64,000 nt of DNA from Acidipila sp. EB88 (GTDB taxonomy: Bacteria > Acidobacteriota > Terriglobia > Terriglobales > Acidobacteriaceae): the NCBI RefSeq assembly GCF_003858395.1, contig NZ_QWEV01000005.1, positions 2,480,001 to 2,544,000 on the forward strand, in the 5' to 3' direction. Position 1 is the stretch's first letter, and each line of letters starts with the position of its first letter. Below, one piece after another: positions 57,124 to 64,000 of the stretch. Under the pieces are notes generated by a model. The model was not told the DNA's origin, searched no databases, and saw only the letters and a list, made by a program, of their open reading frames with translations. A program made the translations under genes and the position numbers.

Positions 57124-57701
57124 CTGCCCGTAGCGGTCTCCGGCACCAGCGAGACCAGATGCGCATGCACGATGAATCGCATTGGCGCCGCCCCGATGTA
57201 GTGAAACGGGTAGCAGGTCACCAGCACCAGGGCGGGCGTGTCCTCGGTATCGAGCACACGCACCGCCTCTGGTGTCACAATCTCGGTCGAGTCCACCACG
57301 TACCTGTACATGGCGCGCCCACGGGAGATCTCCACCTGCATCTGCGGGCGGATCTTCTCAAGCGGTCGCAGGTACGTATCGCGGTGCCCCGCAAGCCCTA
57401 CAGTGCCCAGCCCGCCCGGCAGCGCCGTGCCGCGAATATGCCCGACGCCCCGCAACAGGCTGGTCGTATCGTCATCCTCGACCACCGGCACACGCAGGTC
57501 GATCGCGGGAATGCGGAGTAGTCCAAACACGGTGCCTGACTGAACGATGCCGCTCTCAACATTCGTGTCGTTTCCGGTAGAAGCAGGTGCACTTGCCTTC
57601 ACTGCGAAGCTGGCTGCCCTGCGTTGCTGCGCGTAGGCAAAGCTGCACACCAGCAGGCACACGCATGCTACGGCCCATAATGACCACTCAAGCCATCGCA
57701 T
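57120..57701 (-). CDS. class D-like sortase
   Basis: A 193-residue membrane-anchored cysteine transpeptidase. One N-terminal helix (residues 5-24) is followed by the sortase beta barrel: GHIRGTALPG, LAGHRDTYLRPL with His106, LVLVTCYPF with Cys163 and PMRFIVHA with Arg175, the full catalytic triad in the order of class D enzymes. It would cleave a C-terminal sorting signal and transfer the protein to an amine acceptor. ATG 57701 was chosen for the GGGG at 8 nt; GTG 57710 is too close to the site. It lies 13 bp behind its likely substrate gene. Confidence 0.88.
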   Translation of the reverse strand: MRWLEWSLWAVACVCLLVCSFAYAQQRRAASFAVKASAPASTGNDTNVESGIVQSGTVFGLLRIPAIDLRVPVVEDDDTTSLLRGVGHIRGTALPGGLGTVGLAGHRDTYLRPLEKIRPQMQVEISRGRAMYRYVVDSTEIVTPEAVRVLDTEDTPALVLVTCYPFHYIGAAPMRFIVHAHLVSLVPETATGS

Positions 57702-57714
57702 GCGCTGCACCCCG

Positions 57715-58431
57715 TTAGCTCCGGCGCGCTGGAGCTAACCGCATCCTGCGCGTCCCCGCTGCCCCGCACAGCGACAGCGTGCCTACCAGCCAGAACCACG
57801 GCAGCATGCTCGCCGTATGCGGCAGACGTGCCACTACCGGCTTGTGTGCATTGCTTGCCAACTGCTCGTAACGCACCGCCTTGATCCCACCCGGGGACTT
57901 GGGGCCTACGCTGGTGGGCGACAGGAGCCACAGCGTGATGATCTGCATTTCGCTGCTGGACAGGTTGACCTTGGAAACAATCCCTTCCGACTCGGGATCG
58001 ATCGCCGGAACCTGTGCGTTGTTGGCCTTTGCCACCGCCACTGCTTCGTTCTTGGGATAGGCGAACTCAAGCGGGGTCGGCATGGACGTGAAACTCCAGC
58101 CACGCAGGTAGGTCGCGTCATTTACCTGAGCTCCCCACTTCTGCATACCACTTCCATGGCCGCCCGATTTTTCCACCACGCCCAGGAACAGTGTCGGATC
58201 GCCACCCGCGGCATTGTCCACCCGCAGGATGTAGCGGTCAGTCAGGTGGTCCACCACGTGGATCGTGTAGGTGCCGGGAGCGAGCGTGCGACCCGGGATG
58301 GCGGTTGGTTCCGCAACCCGGAAGGAAGAGGACGGGTGGTCCGGGTCAGAAGCGGCGAACAGGTTCGCCGCGGAGAAAAGAAGAGCCGTACCACACACAA
58401 CGGACTGCCAGAATCGTGTCTTGCCCAACAT
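57715..58431 (-). CDS. probable sortase substrate with LPHTA sorting signal
   Basis: A 238-residue exported protein. A signal peptide (FWQSVVCGTALLFSAANLFA) is followed by a beta-rich domain with PGRTLAPGTYTIHVVDHLTDRYIL, seen in other small acidobacterial proteins but without known function. The C-terminus is a complete cell-wall sorting signal: LPHTA at 203-207, a hydrophobic helix at 208-226 and a basic tail (RRMRLAPARRS). Class D sortases favour LPxTA-type signals. ATG 58431 has GGAGGG directly upstream; ATG 58443 is in frame. Same operon as the sortase. Confidence 0.8.
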   Translation of the reverse strand: MLGKTRFWQSVVCGTALLFSAANLFAASDPDHPSSSFRVAEPTAIPGRTLAPGTYTIHVVDHLTDRYILRVDNAAGGDPTLFLGVVEKSGGHGSGMQKWGAQVNDATYLRGWSFTSMPTPLEFAYPKNEAVAVAKANNAQVPAIDPESEGIVSKVNLSSSEMQIITLWLLSPTSVGPKSPGGIKAVRYEQLASNAHKPVVARLPHTASMLPWFWLVGTLSLCGAAGTRRMRLAPARRS

Positions 58432-58754
58432 GAAACCCTCCATGCTCCGAAGACGGCTGACTACAAAATCAACTGTTGCAAATGGACTGGTGTGCCTTCG
58501 CCATCCGCCCGCGCGCTAGAGCGTCTCGTAACGTCGGACGAAGGCAAATGACCACCCTAGGGTGCACACCGTCAATGCGGAGATGTACCGGATCCACAGT
58601 GCGCAGCGCGAAACGAGAAATAATGGCGGAGTGTGTCGGTAAGTAACCGTATTCGTGCCTGATCGCGGTTTCGGCGGAGTGTGCAGTAGGTAACGAATGG
58701 GCGGGCCAGTAACCTGGTCGCGCTCCATCGCTCCTGCGCCGGTGGCGCGATACC
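58432..58754. other. divergent control region of the sortase locus
   Basis: 323 bp between the sortase-substrate gene (minus) and DUF481 paralog 2 (plus). It contains a 12-bp palindrome (58553-58564) and AT-rich stretches near 58460-58490 where a minus-strand promoter could lie. No gene was recognised. Confidence 0.5.
58553..58564. promoter_or_regulatory. palindrome CACCCTAGGGTG, possible operator
   Basis: Perfect 12-bp palindrome in the divergent region, about 122 bp upstream of the substrate gene's ATG and 190 bp upstream of paralog 2. Such a symmetric site could bind a dimeric regulator; no regulator gene is adjacent. Confidence 0.35.
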
Positions 58755-60050
58755 ATGGGATTTCTCATGTCGAAACATCGCCTCGCCCAGTCATGGCGCT
58801 GCCTTTGCCCGGCGCCCTTGTGGTTCGTGTTGTTCGCAGTCGCTGTACCTTCCGGCTGGTCTTTCGCAGACGCAAACCCCGCACCGAAGCCCGCGGCAAA
58901 CGCTCCGTCCGACACGCTGGTTTTTGAAAACGGCGACACGCTCACCGGAAGGCTCGAACGCGAGGTCTCGGGAACCGTCTACTTCAACTCCACTGAGCTT
59001 GGCGAGGTTTCCGTACCGTGGACCAAGCTGCGCAGCCTCCACACCGCCGCAGGCTTCGTCGTGCTCGAGAACAAGCCGGGTGTGCACCTTCGCCACTATG
59101 CGGCCGACGCGGCACGCGGCGCGCTGACACTCAGAAACGACACGATCACGCTCGACCCCGGCAACGTGCCGCCGCCGCTTAAAGAAGGCACGGTGGCTCG
59201 CCAGCAGCCTGCGGCCGCAGCCCCGCCGCAACCCATCCCGGTCAAGAACGTCCAGTTCATCCTGGACGAAGCGACGTTTAACCGCCAGGTGCAGGCCGAG
59301 CCCAACTTCTTCGAGGGTTGGAACGGCAGCGCCACCGCGGGCGTGACGCTCGTGCAGGGAACCCAGAACCAGTACACCTACTCGAGTGCCATCGCGCTTG
59401 TGCGTACCGTGCCCACGGTGAGCTGGCTCACCACGCGCAACCGCACCACCGCCGACTTCGCAAGCTCCTACGGCAAGATCACGCAGCCTGCCTATACAAG
59501 CGCGGGAACGTTTGTGCCGGCTACCTACACCAAGAGCTCCATCTTCCATGCCGATGCCGAGCGCGACCAGTACGTGTCCGAGCGCTTCTATGCGCTGACC
59601 CAGACCGCGTTCGACCACAATTACTCACAGGGGCTCGATCTGCAGCAGATCTACGGCGCAGGCATGGGCTACACCGTGGTGAAACGGCCGCTGCAGCAGC
59701 TCGACCTCAAGGCGACCCTGCAGTACGAGCGCCAGGTCTTTATCACCAGCGCTTCCGGCACCAACCAGGAGCTGGTCGGCTCCACCTTTGCCGTCACCTA
59801 CCTGCTCAAGTCAAAGAAGGGCATCGTCTTCAACCAGCAGCTCGCCTACATCCCGGCCTACAACAACGCGCGTGCCTACTCCGCAAACGAGAGCGACACG
59901 CTGACCTTCCCGCTGTACAAGAACATCGCCTTCACCGTGGGCTCCATCGACAGCTACCTCAATGACCCCGTACCGACCGAACCGCCCACCACGCGCAACT
60001 CGTTCCAGTTCACCACCGGCGTGACCTACACCCTTAAATCGAAGTACTAG
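58755..60050 (+). CDS. DUF481-type outer-membrane barrel protein, paralog 2
   Basis: A 431-residue exported protein with a signal peptide (LWFVLFAVAVPSGWSFA), a small beta domain (DTLVFENGDTLTGRLEREV...), a Pro/Ala linker (about 150-165) and a barrel closely related to that at 55933, with the same C-terminal LKSKY. The extra residues lie mainly in the N-terminal part and linker. ATG 58755 or 58767 (preceded by GGGA). Convergent with the cytochrome c gene, 11 bp between stops. Confidence 0.82.
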   Translation: MGFLMSKHRLAQSWRCLCPAPLWFVLFAVAVPSGWSFADANPAPKPAANAPSDTLVFENGDTLTGRLEREVSGTVYFNSTELGEVSVPWTKLRSLHTAAGFVVLENKPGVHLRHYAADAARGALTLRNDTITLDPGNVPPPLKEGTVARQQPAAAAPPQPIPVKNVQFILDEATFNRQVQAEPNFFEGWNGSATAGVTLVQGTQNQYTYSSAIALVRTVPTVSWLTTRNRTTADFASSYGKITQPAYTSAGTFVPATYTKSSIFHADAERDQYVSERFYALTQTAFDHNYSQGLDLQQIYGAGMGYTVVKRPLQQLDLKATLQYERQVFITSASGTNQELVGSTFAVTYLLKSKKGIVFNQQLAYIPAYNNARAYSANESDTLTFPLYKNIAFTVGSIDSYLNDPVPTEPPTTRNSFQFTTGVTYTLKSKY

Positions 60051-60061
60051 CCGTGGAGCAG

Positions 60062-60664
60062 CTACTCGGTCGGCACCGGCTGCACCGGGATCACCACTGG
60101 TGCTTCCGGTGCCATGGGGCGCGCCGCTGGAGCATCGGCGGGTACCGGCTGCTTCAGCACTGCTAACACCGCCGGCGGCAGCGGCTTGTCTGCGCTGGCC
60201 AGCAGCACCGAGATCTGCCACATCTGCGCCTCGTTCAGGATCGCCTGGTAGCTCGGCATGGCCGACAGGCGGATGCCGTTCTTGATCTTCCAGTAGGTTT
60301 CCCCGGCCGGGTCGTCGCTGACCCCCACCACCCCGTGCCCGTGCGGCGCCCAGAGCTGCGGCGCGGCAGGGAACATGTGCGGCGCAATGGCCGAAGGCCG
60401 TCCATACTGCCCATGGCAGCCGGCGCACTGCTCCCGGTACAGCTCCGCGCCCAGCAGCAGGTTGGCGGGGCTGGCCTCCATGGCTGCATGCGCGGGCATC
60501 TCCCGATCAATGCGCCCGTGCAAAGGCACACTGACGATCGCCTGCTCGAACGGCATACGCGGGTCGGCAACCGCCACCGGCAGGTGCCCATAGTGGAGCC
60601 ACCCTGCCACCGCGGCAGGGACAAGAAGCACACCTACAATCAAGCCCAGCAGAAATCCGCGCAT
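60062..60664 (-). CDS. membrane-anchored class I cytochrome c
   Basis: A 200-residue protein with an N-terminal helix (LLGLIVGVLLVPAAVAGWL) and one heme c site CAGCH (Cys80, Cys83, His84); Met in RLSAMPSY is the likely sixth ligand. A Pro/Ala/Val-rich tail of about 35 residues follows the heme domain. Periplasmic electron carrier or subunit of an oxidoreductase; no partner genes are adjacent. Confidence 0.87.
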   Translation of the reverse strand: MRGFLLGLIVGVLLVPAAVAGWLHYGHLPVAVADPRMPFEQAIVSVPLHGRIDREMPAHAAMEASPANLLLGAELYREQCAGCHGQYGRPSAIAPHMFPAAPQLWAPHGHGVVGVSDDPAGETYWKIKNGIRLSAMPSYQAILNEAQMWQISVLLASADKPLPPAVLAVLKQPVPADAPAARPMAPEAPVVIPVQPVPTE

Positions 60665-60937
60665 CGGTTCAGGCCTTTCGTTTCCGCTCTTTGCTACACG
60701 GCACTTTGAGCTATGTATCCCACGGAGGCCCCGTGCGCAAGCAAAATGCCCCGTCTCTCCCCGCCCGGACCCGGGCTTGTTTCCCCCGCATAGCCTGCCG
60801 CGCCGAAGGGAGTGCCCTATCGATGATTAAATAGGGGGTGGCGCTCCATCAGCAGACAACGGCGTACCCTGTCTGCCGGGCGCAATCCTGCTCGCGTTCT
60901 CGGCCGTTTGCTCCGGCCGCCCTTGGAGGCACCAAGC

Positions 60938-61732
60938 TTGTTTCAGCACCGCCACAGTCGTCTCGCTCCCATGCTTGCTCTTTTGAGTGCAGCACTGCTT
61001 CCGATCGCTTCCAGGGCGCAGGATGCCACCCCTGCCCCCGCCGCCGCGCAGGCCCAGCCGTCCTCTGACCAGCAGGCCCAGCAGGGTCTCGCCACCGACC
61101 AGGTCCAGCCCCAGACCCAACAGGAGCGCGCCCGCATCCTGCGCGATGCGCAGGCCCGCGTCAACGCACGGCGCCGGTTGCGCGAGCAGGCCATCGTGCA
61201 GGACACCTATTCGCACAAGTACGAGGTGTACTTCGGTGGCCAGTACCTGCGCTTCCATCCGGGTCCCAATCTCCAGCACAACACCGAGGCTGGCTGGAAC
61301 GTTGGCGTTACCAAGTACATCCGTCCCAAGCTGGGCATCACCGCCGATGCCCGCGGCTACTACGGTACGGCGATTACCGACAACTTTGAGTTCCAGGTCT
61401 TCAAGCCGTCCATCAGCCAGTACACCTTCATGGCAGGGCCGCAGTACCGCGTCTATGAAAGCCAGCACTGGGCCTGGAGCGCGCAGGTGCTTGCCGGCGT
61501 GACGCACGGCAACTTCAGCACCGGCACCGGCGGCTTCCCGGGCACGCTGGTAGGGCTCTACCCGGACGGCAACCGCCTGGCCGTGAGCGCCGGCGTGCCG
61601 ATCGACTACAACCTGGGCCCCGGCCTGGCGCTGCGGCTGATGCCGAACTACCTGTTTTCCGATTACGGAAGCGAAGCACAACACAACCTCGGCTTCACCG
61701 TCGGGGCCGTCTATCGCTGGGGCCGCCAGTAA
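60938..61732 (+). CDS. outer-membrane beta-barrel (OmpA-like size) protein
   Basis: A 264-residue exported protein. The signal peptide (LAPMLALLSAALLPIASRAQ) is followed by a Gln/Ala/Pro linker, a short charged helix (QQERARILRDAQARVNARRRL) and amphipathic strands (YEVYFGGQYLRFHP, NVGVTKYIRPKLGITADARGYYG ... LGFTVGAVYRWG). The start is a TTG at 60938 because GGAGG stands 8 nt before it. A CGGCCG/CGGCCG hairpin (60901-60919) ends 4 nt before that site and could mask it. Function unknown. Confidence 0.75.
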   Translation: MFQHRHSRLAPMLALLSAALLPIASRAQDATPAPAAAQAQPSSDQQAQQGLATDQVQPQTQQERARILRDAQARVNARRRLREQAIVQDTYSHKYEVYFGGQYLRFHPGPNLQHNTEAGWNVGVTKYIRPKLGITADARGYYGTAITDNFEFQVFKPSISQYTFMAGPQYRVYESQHWAWSAQVLAGVTHGNFSTGTGGFPGTLVGLYPDGNRLAVSAGVPIDYNLGPGLALRLMPNYLFSDYGSEAQHNLGFTVGAVYRWGRQ

Positions 61733-61784
61733 GGCGGCAACCGCGGCCGGGCTTGCGGGCCTTGAGTCTGGCCGCCTGAAGTCT

Positions 61785-62027
61785 CTACGGCAGGATGCGC
61801 AGCAAACCGTACGCGGCGGCGGCAATGCCGACCACGATCAGCCCGGCTCTGCGGCCGATGCCAGTAATGCGGCTGGTGCGTGCAACACGCACGGTGGACT
61901 GGTGAGCGGGCGGCGAGGTGAGCGCGGCGCGCTCACCCACAAGGTCCCGCAGCATCACTCCGGTCAGGATGAGGTACAGCCCCGCGAGCAGACAGATCCA
62001 ATGCGAAAGGTTTGATGACAGGTGCAT
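61785..62027 (-). CDS. 80-aa two-helix membrane protein
   Basis: Two hydrophobic segments (ICLLAGLYLILTGVML, residues 11-26, and AGLIVVGIAAAAYGLLRIL, residues 61-79) flank a polar basic loop. ATG 62027 is 40 bp after the aspartase stop on the same strand, so it is probably co-transcribed. No family recognised. Confidence 0.65.
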   Translation of the reverse strand: MHLSSNLSHWICLLAGLYLILTGVMLRDLVGERAALTSPPAHQSTVRVARTSRITGIGRRAGLIVVGIAAAAYGLLRILP

Positions 62028-62066
62028 GGCGTTGCCGCCGTCGTTCCTGGTGGCCAGCCGTTGCTG

Positions 62067-63494
62067 CTAGCTGGAGCTGTCGCGCCGCTTTGCCGCATCC
62101 AGTGGATACTGCGGCTCTGTCATGCGTTCGGGCGCAAGAATCTCGGCGATCTCCTCTTCGCTGAGCAGCTTTCGCTTGCGAGCCAGGGCGATGATCGTTT
62201 CACCGGTCGCCACCGACTCCTTCACGATCTCCGCTGCCTTCGCGTAGCCAATATACGGGTTCAATGCAGTGGCTAGCGAGACAGTTTTTTCACTGTATTC
62301 CACGCAGCGGGAAACGTTCGCGGTAATGCCTGCCACGCACCGGGTATCGAACTCCCGCAGTGTGTTCGCCAGAATCGTGATGCTCTGCAAAGTGTTCAGC
62401 GCCATGGTCGGCATCATCACGTTCAGCTCCAGTTGGCCCGCTTGTACCGCCATGGCCGTGGCCGTGTCGTTGCCCACTACCTGGAAGCCCACCATCGCCA
62501 CCAGCTCCGGCAGCACCGGGTTGATCTTGCCCGGCATGATCGACGAACCCGGTTGCAGGCTTGGCAGGTAGATCTCCGCAAACCCGGTGTTCGGCCCCGA
62601 GGACAGCAGCCGGATGTCATTCGAGATCCGGATCACCTCAAGCGCAATGCCCCGCAGCGCTGCGCTCACGTCCGCCATGCCCGCATTCGACTGCATCGCC
62701 CAGCGCATGTCCGCCGCCGGCTCAAGCGCCTGCCCGCTCAGCCGCGCGAGGTTGGCTACCGCTTTTTCGCGATAGTCCGGGTGCGTGTTGATCCCGGTGC
62801 CCACCGCCGAGCCGCCCAGCCCCAGCTCGCGCAGCGACCCCGCCGCGAACCGCAGGAAGCGGCACCCTTTCTCGATGGCCAGTCCATATGCGGCAAACTC
62901 CTGCCCCAGGCGGATCGGCACAGCGTCCTGCATATGCGTTCGTCCGGACTTCATCACCCCGTCGAACTCCCGCGCCTTGGCGGCAAAGGTAGCGGCAAAC
63001 GCCTCCAGCACCGGGTACAGCGTTTCCAGCGCCAGCAGCGTCGCCACGCGCATCCCGGTCGGGAACACATCGTTGGTGGACTGGCCATAGTTCACATGGT
63101 CGTTGGGGTGCACCTCGGCGTACTCGCCCAGCGCGCCGCCCAGCAGCTGGTTGGCCCGGTTCGCAACCACCTCATTCGTGTTCATGTGGAAGGAAACACC
63201 GGCGCCCGCCTGGAACACGTCCACCACGAACTCGCTGTTCCACTTGCCTTCGGCGACCTCGGTGGCCGCCGTGATGATGGCGTCCGCCCTTCTTTCGTCG
63301 ATCAGCCCCAGTGACTTGTTCGCCTCGGCCGCGGCGGCTTTGACCAGTCCAAAGGCGCGAATCAGCAAAGGATGCGCCCGCAGCCCGCTGATCGGGAAGT
63401 TCTCCACCGCTCGCGCCGTCTGCGCCCCGTACAGGCTGTGTGCCGGAACCTCCACCAAGCCGAGCGAATCCTTTTCCTGCCGTGTCTCTGCCAC
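62067..63494 (-). CDS. aspA: aspartate ammonia-lyase (aspartase/fumarase superfamily)
   Basis: A 475-residue lyase. The flexible signature loop is GSSIMPGKINPVLPE (316-330); the NPV-PE form is usual in aspartases, whereas class II fumarases have NPTQ. The N-terminus KDSLGLVEVPAHSLYGAQTARA and GRTHMQDAVP also fit aspartase. It would convert aspartate to fumarate and ammonia. A fumarase role cannot be excluded from the sequence. The second GTG (63494) is 5 nt after AAGGAG and was taken as start; GTG 63500 overlaps that site. Confidence 0.88.
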   Translation of the reverse strand: MAETRQEKDSLGLVEVPAHSLYGAQTARAVENFPISGLRAHPLLIRAFGLVKAAAAEANKSLGLIDERRADAIITAATEVAEGKWNSEFVVDVFQAGAGVSFHMNTNEVVANRANQLLGGALGEYAEVHPNDHVNYGQSTNDVFPTGMRVATLLALETLYPVLEAFAATFAAKAREFDGVMKSGRTHMQDAVPIRLGQEFAAYGLAIEKGCRFLRFAAGSLRELGLGGSAVGTGINTHPDYREKAVANLARLSGQALEPAADMRWAMQSNAGMADVSAALRGIALEVIRISNDIRLLSSGPNTGFAEIYLPSLQPGSSIMPGKINPVLPELVAMVGFQVVGNDTATAMAVQAGQLELNVMMPTMALNTLQSITILANTLREFDTRCVAGITANVSRCVEYSEKTVSLATALNPYIGYAKAAEIVKESVATGETIIALARKRKLLSEEEIAEILAPERMTEPQYPLDAAKRRDSSS

Positions 63495-63661
63495 TGCCAC
63501 TCCTTATGTGTCGCTTTGTCCTCACGGATTCTAGCGTCTCGCACCCGCAGCACGAAACCAGCCGCGCCCGGCAAACAGGAGGACCCCAGGCACGGACACC
63601 GGTGAAACAAGAACCCGGCACGAAATGCCCGCCAGCCGCGCAGGCGGTTTACCCTGTATTT

Positions 63662-64000
63662 ATGAGCATCGAGGCAGGTTCTGAGCATTTAGACGTATTG
63701 GTCATCGGCGCGGGCCCCACCGGCCTCGCCTGCGCGCTCGAGGCCAAGCGCCTCGGTCTGCGGGTCGCTCTGGTCGACAAGGGCTGCCTGTGCAACTCGA
63801 TCTATCACTATCCGGCGCACATGACCTTCTTCACCACGCCCGAGCTGCTCGAGATCGGCGAGGTGCCGTTTCCCTCGCAGAACCAGAAGCCCAACCGCAA
63901 CGAAGCGCTCGAGTACTACCGCAAGGTTGCCGAGCGGTTCGAACTCGACGTGCGCCAGTACCGCACCGTGCAGTCGGTCGAGGGCGAAGACGGCAGCTTC
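63662..64000 (+). CDS. ypdA: YpdA-family bacillithiol disulfide reductase, N-terminal part
   Basis: The frame runs from ATG 63662 to the window end (113 codons). LVIGAGPTGLACALEAKRLG is the FAD-binding Rossmann motif (split here: VIGAGPTGLA, CALEAKRLG). DKGCLCNSIYHYP and MTFFTTPELLEIGEVPF are hallmarks of YpdA/Bdr, the flavin reductase of oxidised bacillithiol. It points to bacillithiol as low-molecular-weight thiol. Divergent from aspA. Confidence 0.88.
   Translation, partial: MSIEAGSEHLDVLVIGAGPTGLACALEAKRLGLRVALVDKGCLCNSIYHYPAHMTFFTTPELLEIGEVPFPSQNQKPNRNEALEYYRKVAERFELDVRQYRTVQSVEGEDGSF

Overview
The window (about 64 kb, GC-rich, densely coding on both strands) looks like chromosomal core DNA of an Acidobacteriota bacterium, most likely class Terriglobia; the genus cannot be told from this sequence. 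Pointers are the VWFA-related protein of the acidobacterial type, a futalosine-pathway menaquinone gene (mqnC), a YpdA-type bacillithiol reductase, Gram-negative outer-membrane barrels and lipoproteins, and frequent GTG/TTG starts behind good Shine-Dalgarno sites. I see no rRNA, tRNA, CRISPR, insertion sequence, phage or plasmid gene.

Layout. 1-6.8 kb: edge gene, two-helix K+ channel-like protein, a 50-residue membrane microprotein that I recognised by hand, a deoxyhypusine-synthase-like enzyme, an MFS transporter, a VWA protein and an S1/P1 nuclease. 6.8-12.5 kb: an SDR protein and a minus-strand nucleoside-salvage operon, cdd-deoA-nupC-punA-udk. 12.7-18.6 kb: lhr helicase coupled to a Nei/MutM-type DNA glycosylase. 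18.6-27.9 kb: bifunctional PBP1, proS, a small HTH-like protein, KdsD-type isomerase, a TlpA-like thioredoxin overlapping a free-standing DsbD N-terminal domain, and gltX. 27.9-33 kb: M14 peptidase, ispD-ispF and a GH27 alpha-galactosidase. 33.3-37.2 kb: an NtrY/NtrX-like two-component pair. 37.3-39.4 kb: lipoprotein and alanine dehydrogenase. 39.5-51.5 kb: the shape and wall-elongation cluster mreB-mreC-mreD-mrdA-rodA followed by an RNase E/G gene. 51.8-64 kb: outer-membrane barrel, GT2 synthase, mqnC, a sortase module between two paralogous DUF481-type barrels, cytochrome c, another barrel, an aspartase and the start of ypdA.

How the genes fit together. The salvage operon imports nucleosides (NupC), deaminates them (Cdd), phosphorolyses them (DeoA, PunA) or phosphorylates them (Udk). 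MreBCD, PBP2 and RodA form the elongasome; mreD is split by a frameshift here and MreC carries a long repeat tail. Rng carries an approximately 880-residue disordered insert inside its S1 domain. The sortase gene lies directly behind a gene for a protein with a C-terminal LPHTA sorting signal, in what should be a diderm bacterium, and this pair is flanked by two related barrel proteins. That four-gene locus is the best candidate for a little-described envelope system in the window.

Limits: all calls come from reading motifs and gene order. No database search was run. Start codons were chosen from Shine-Dalgarno spacing and are least certain for the MFS, PBP1, GT2 and first DUF481-paralog-2 entries.
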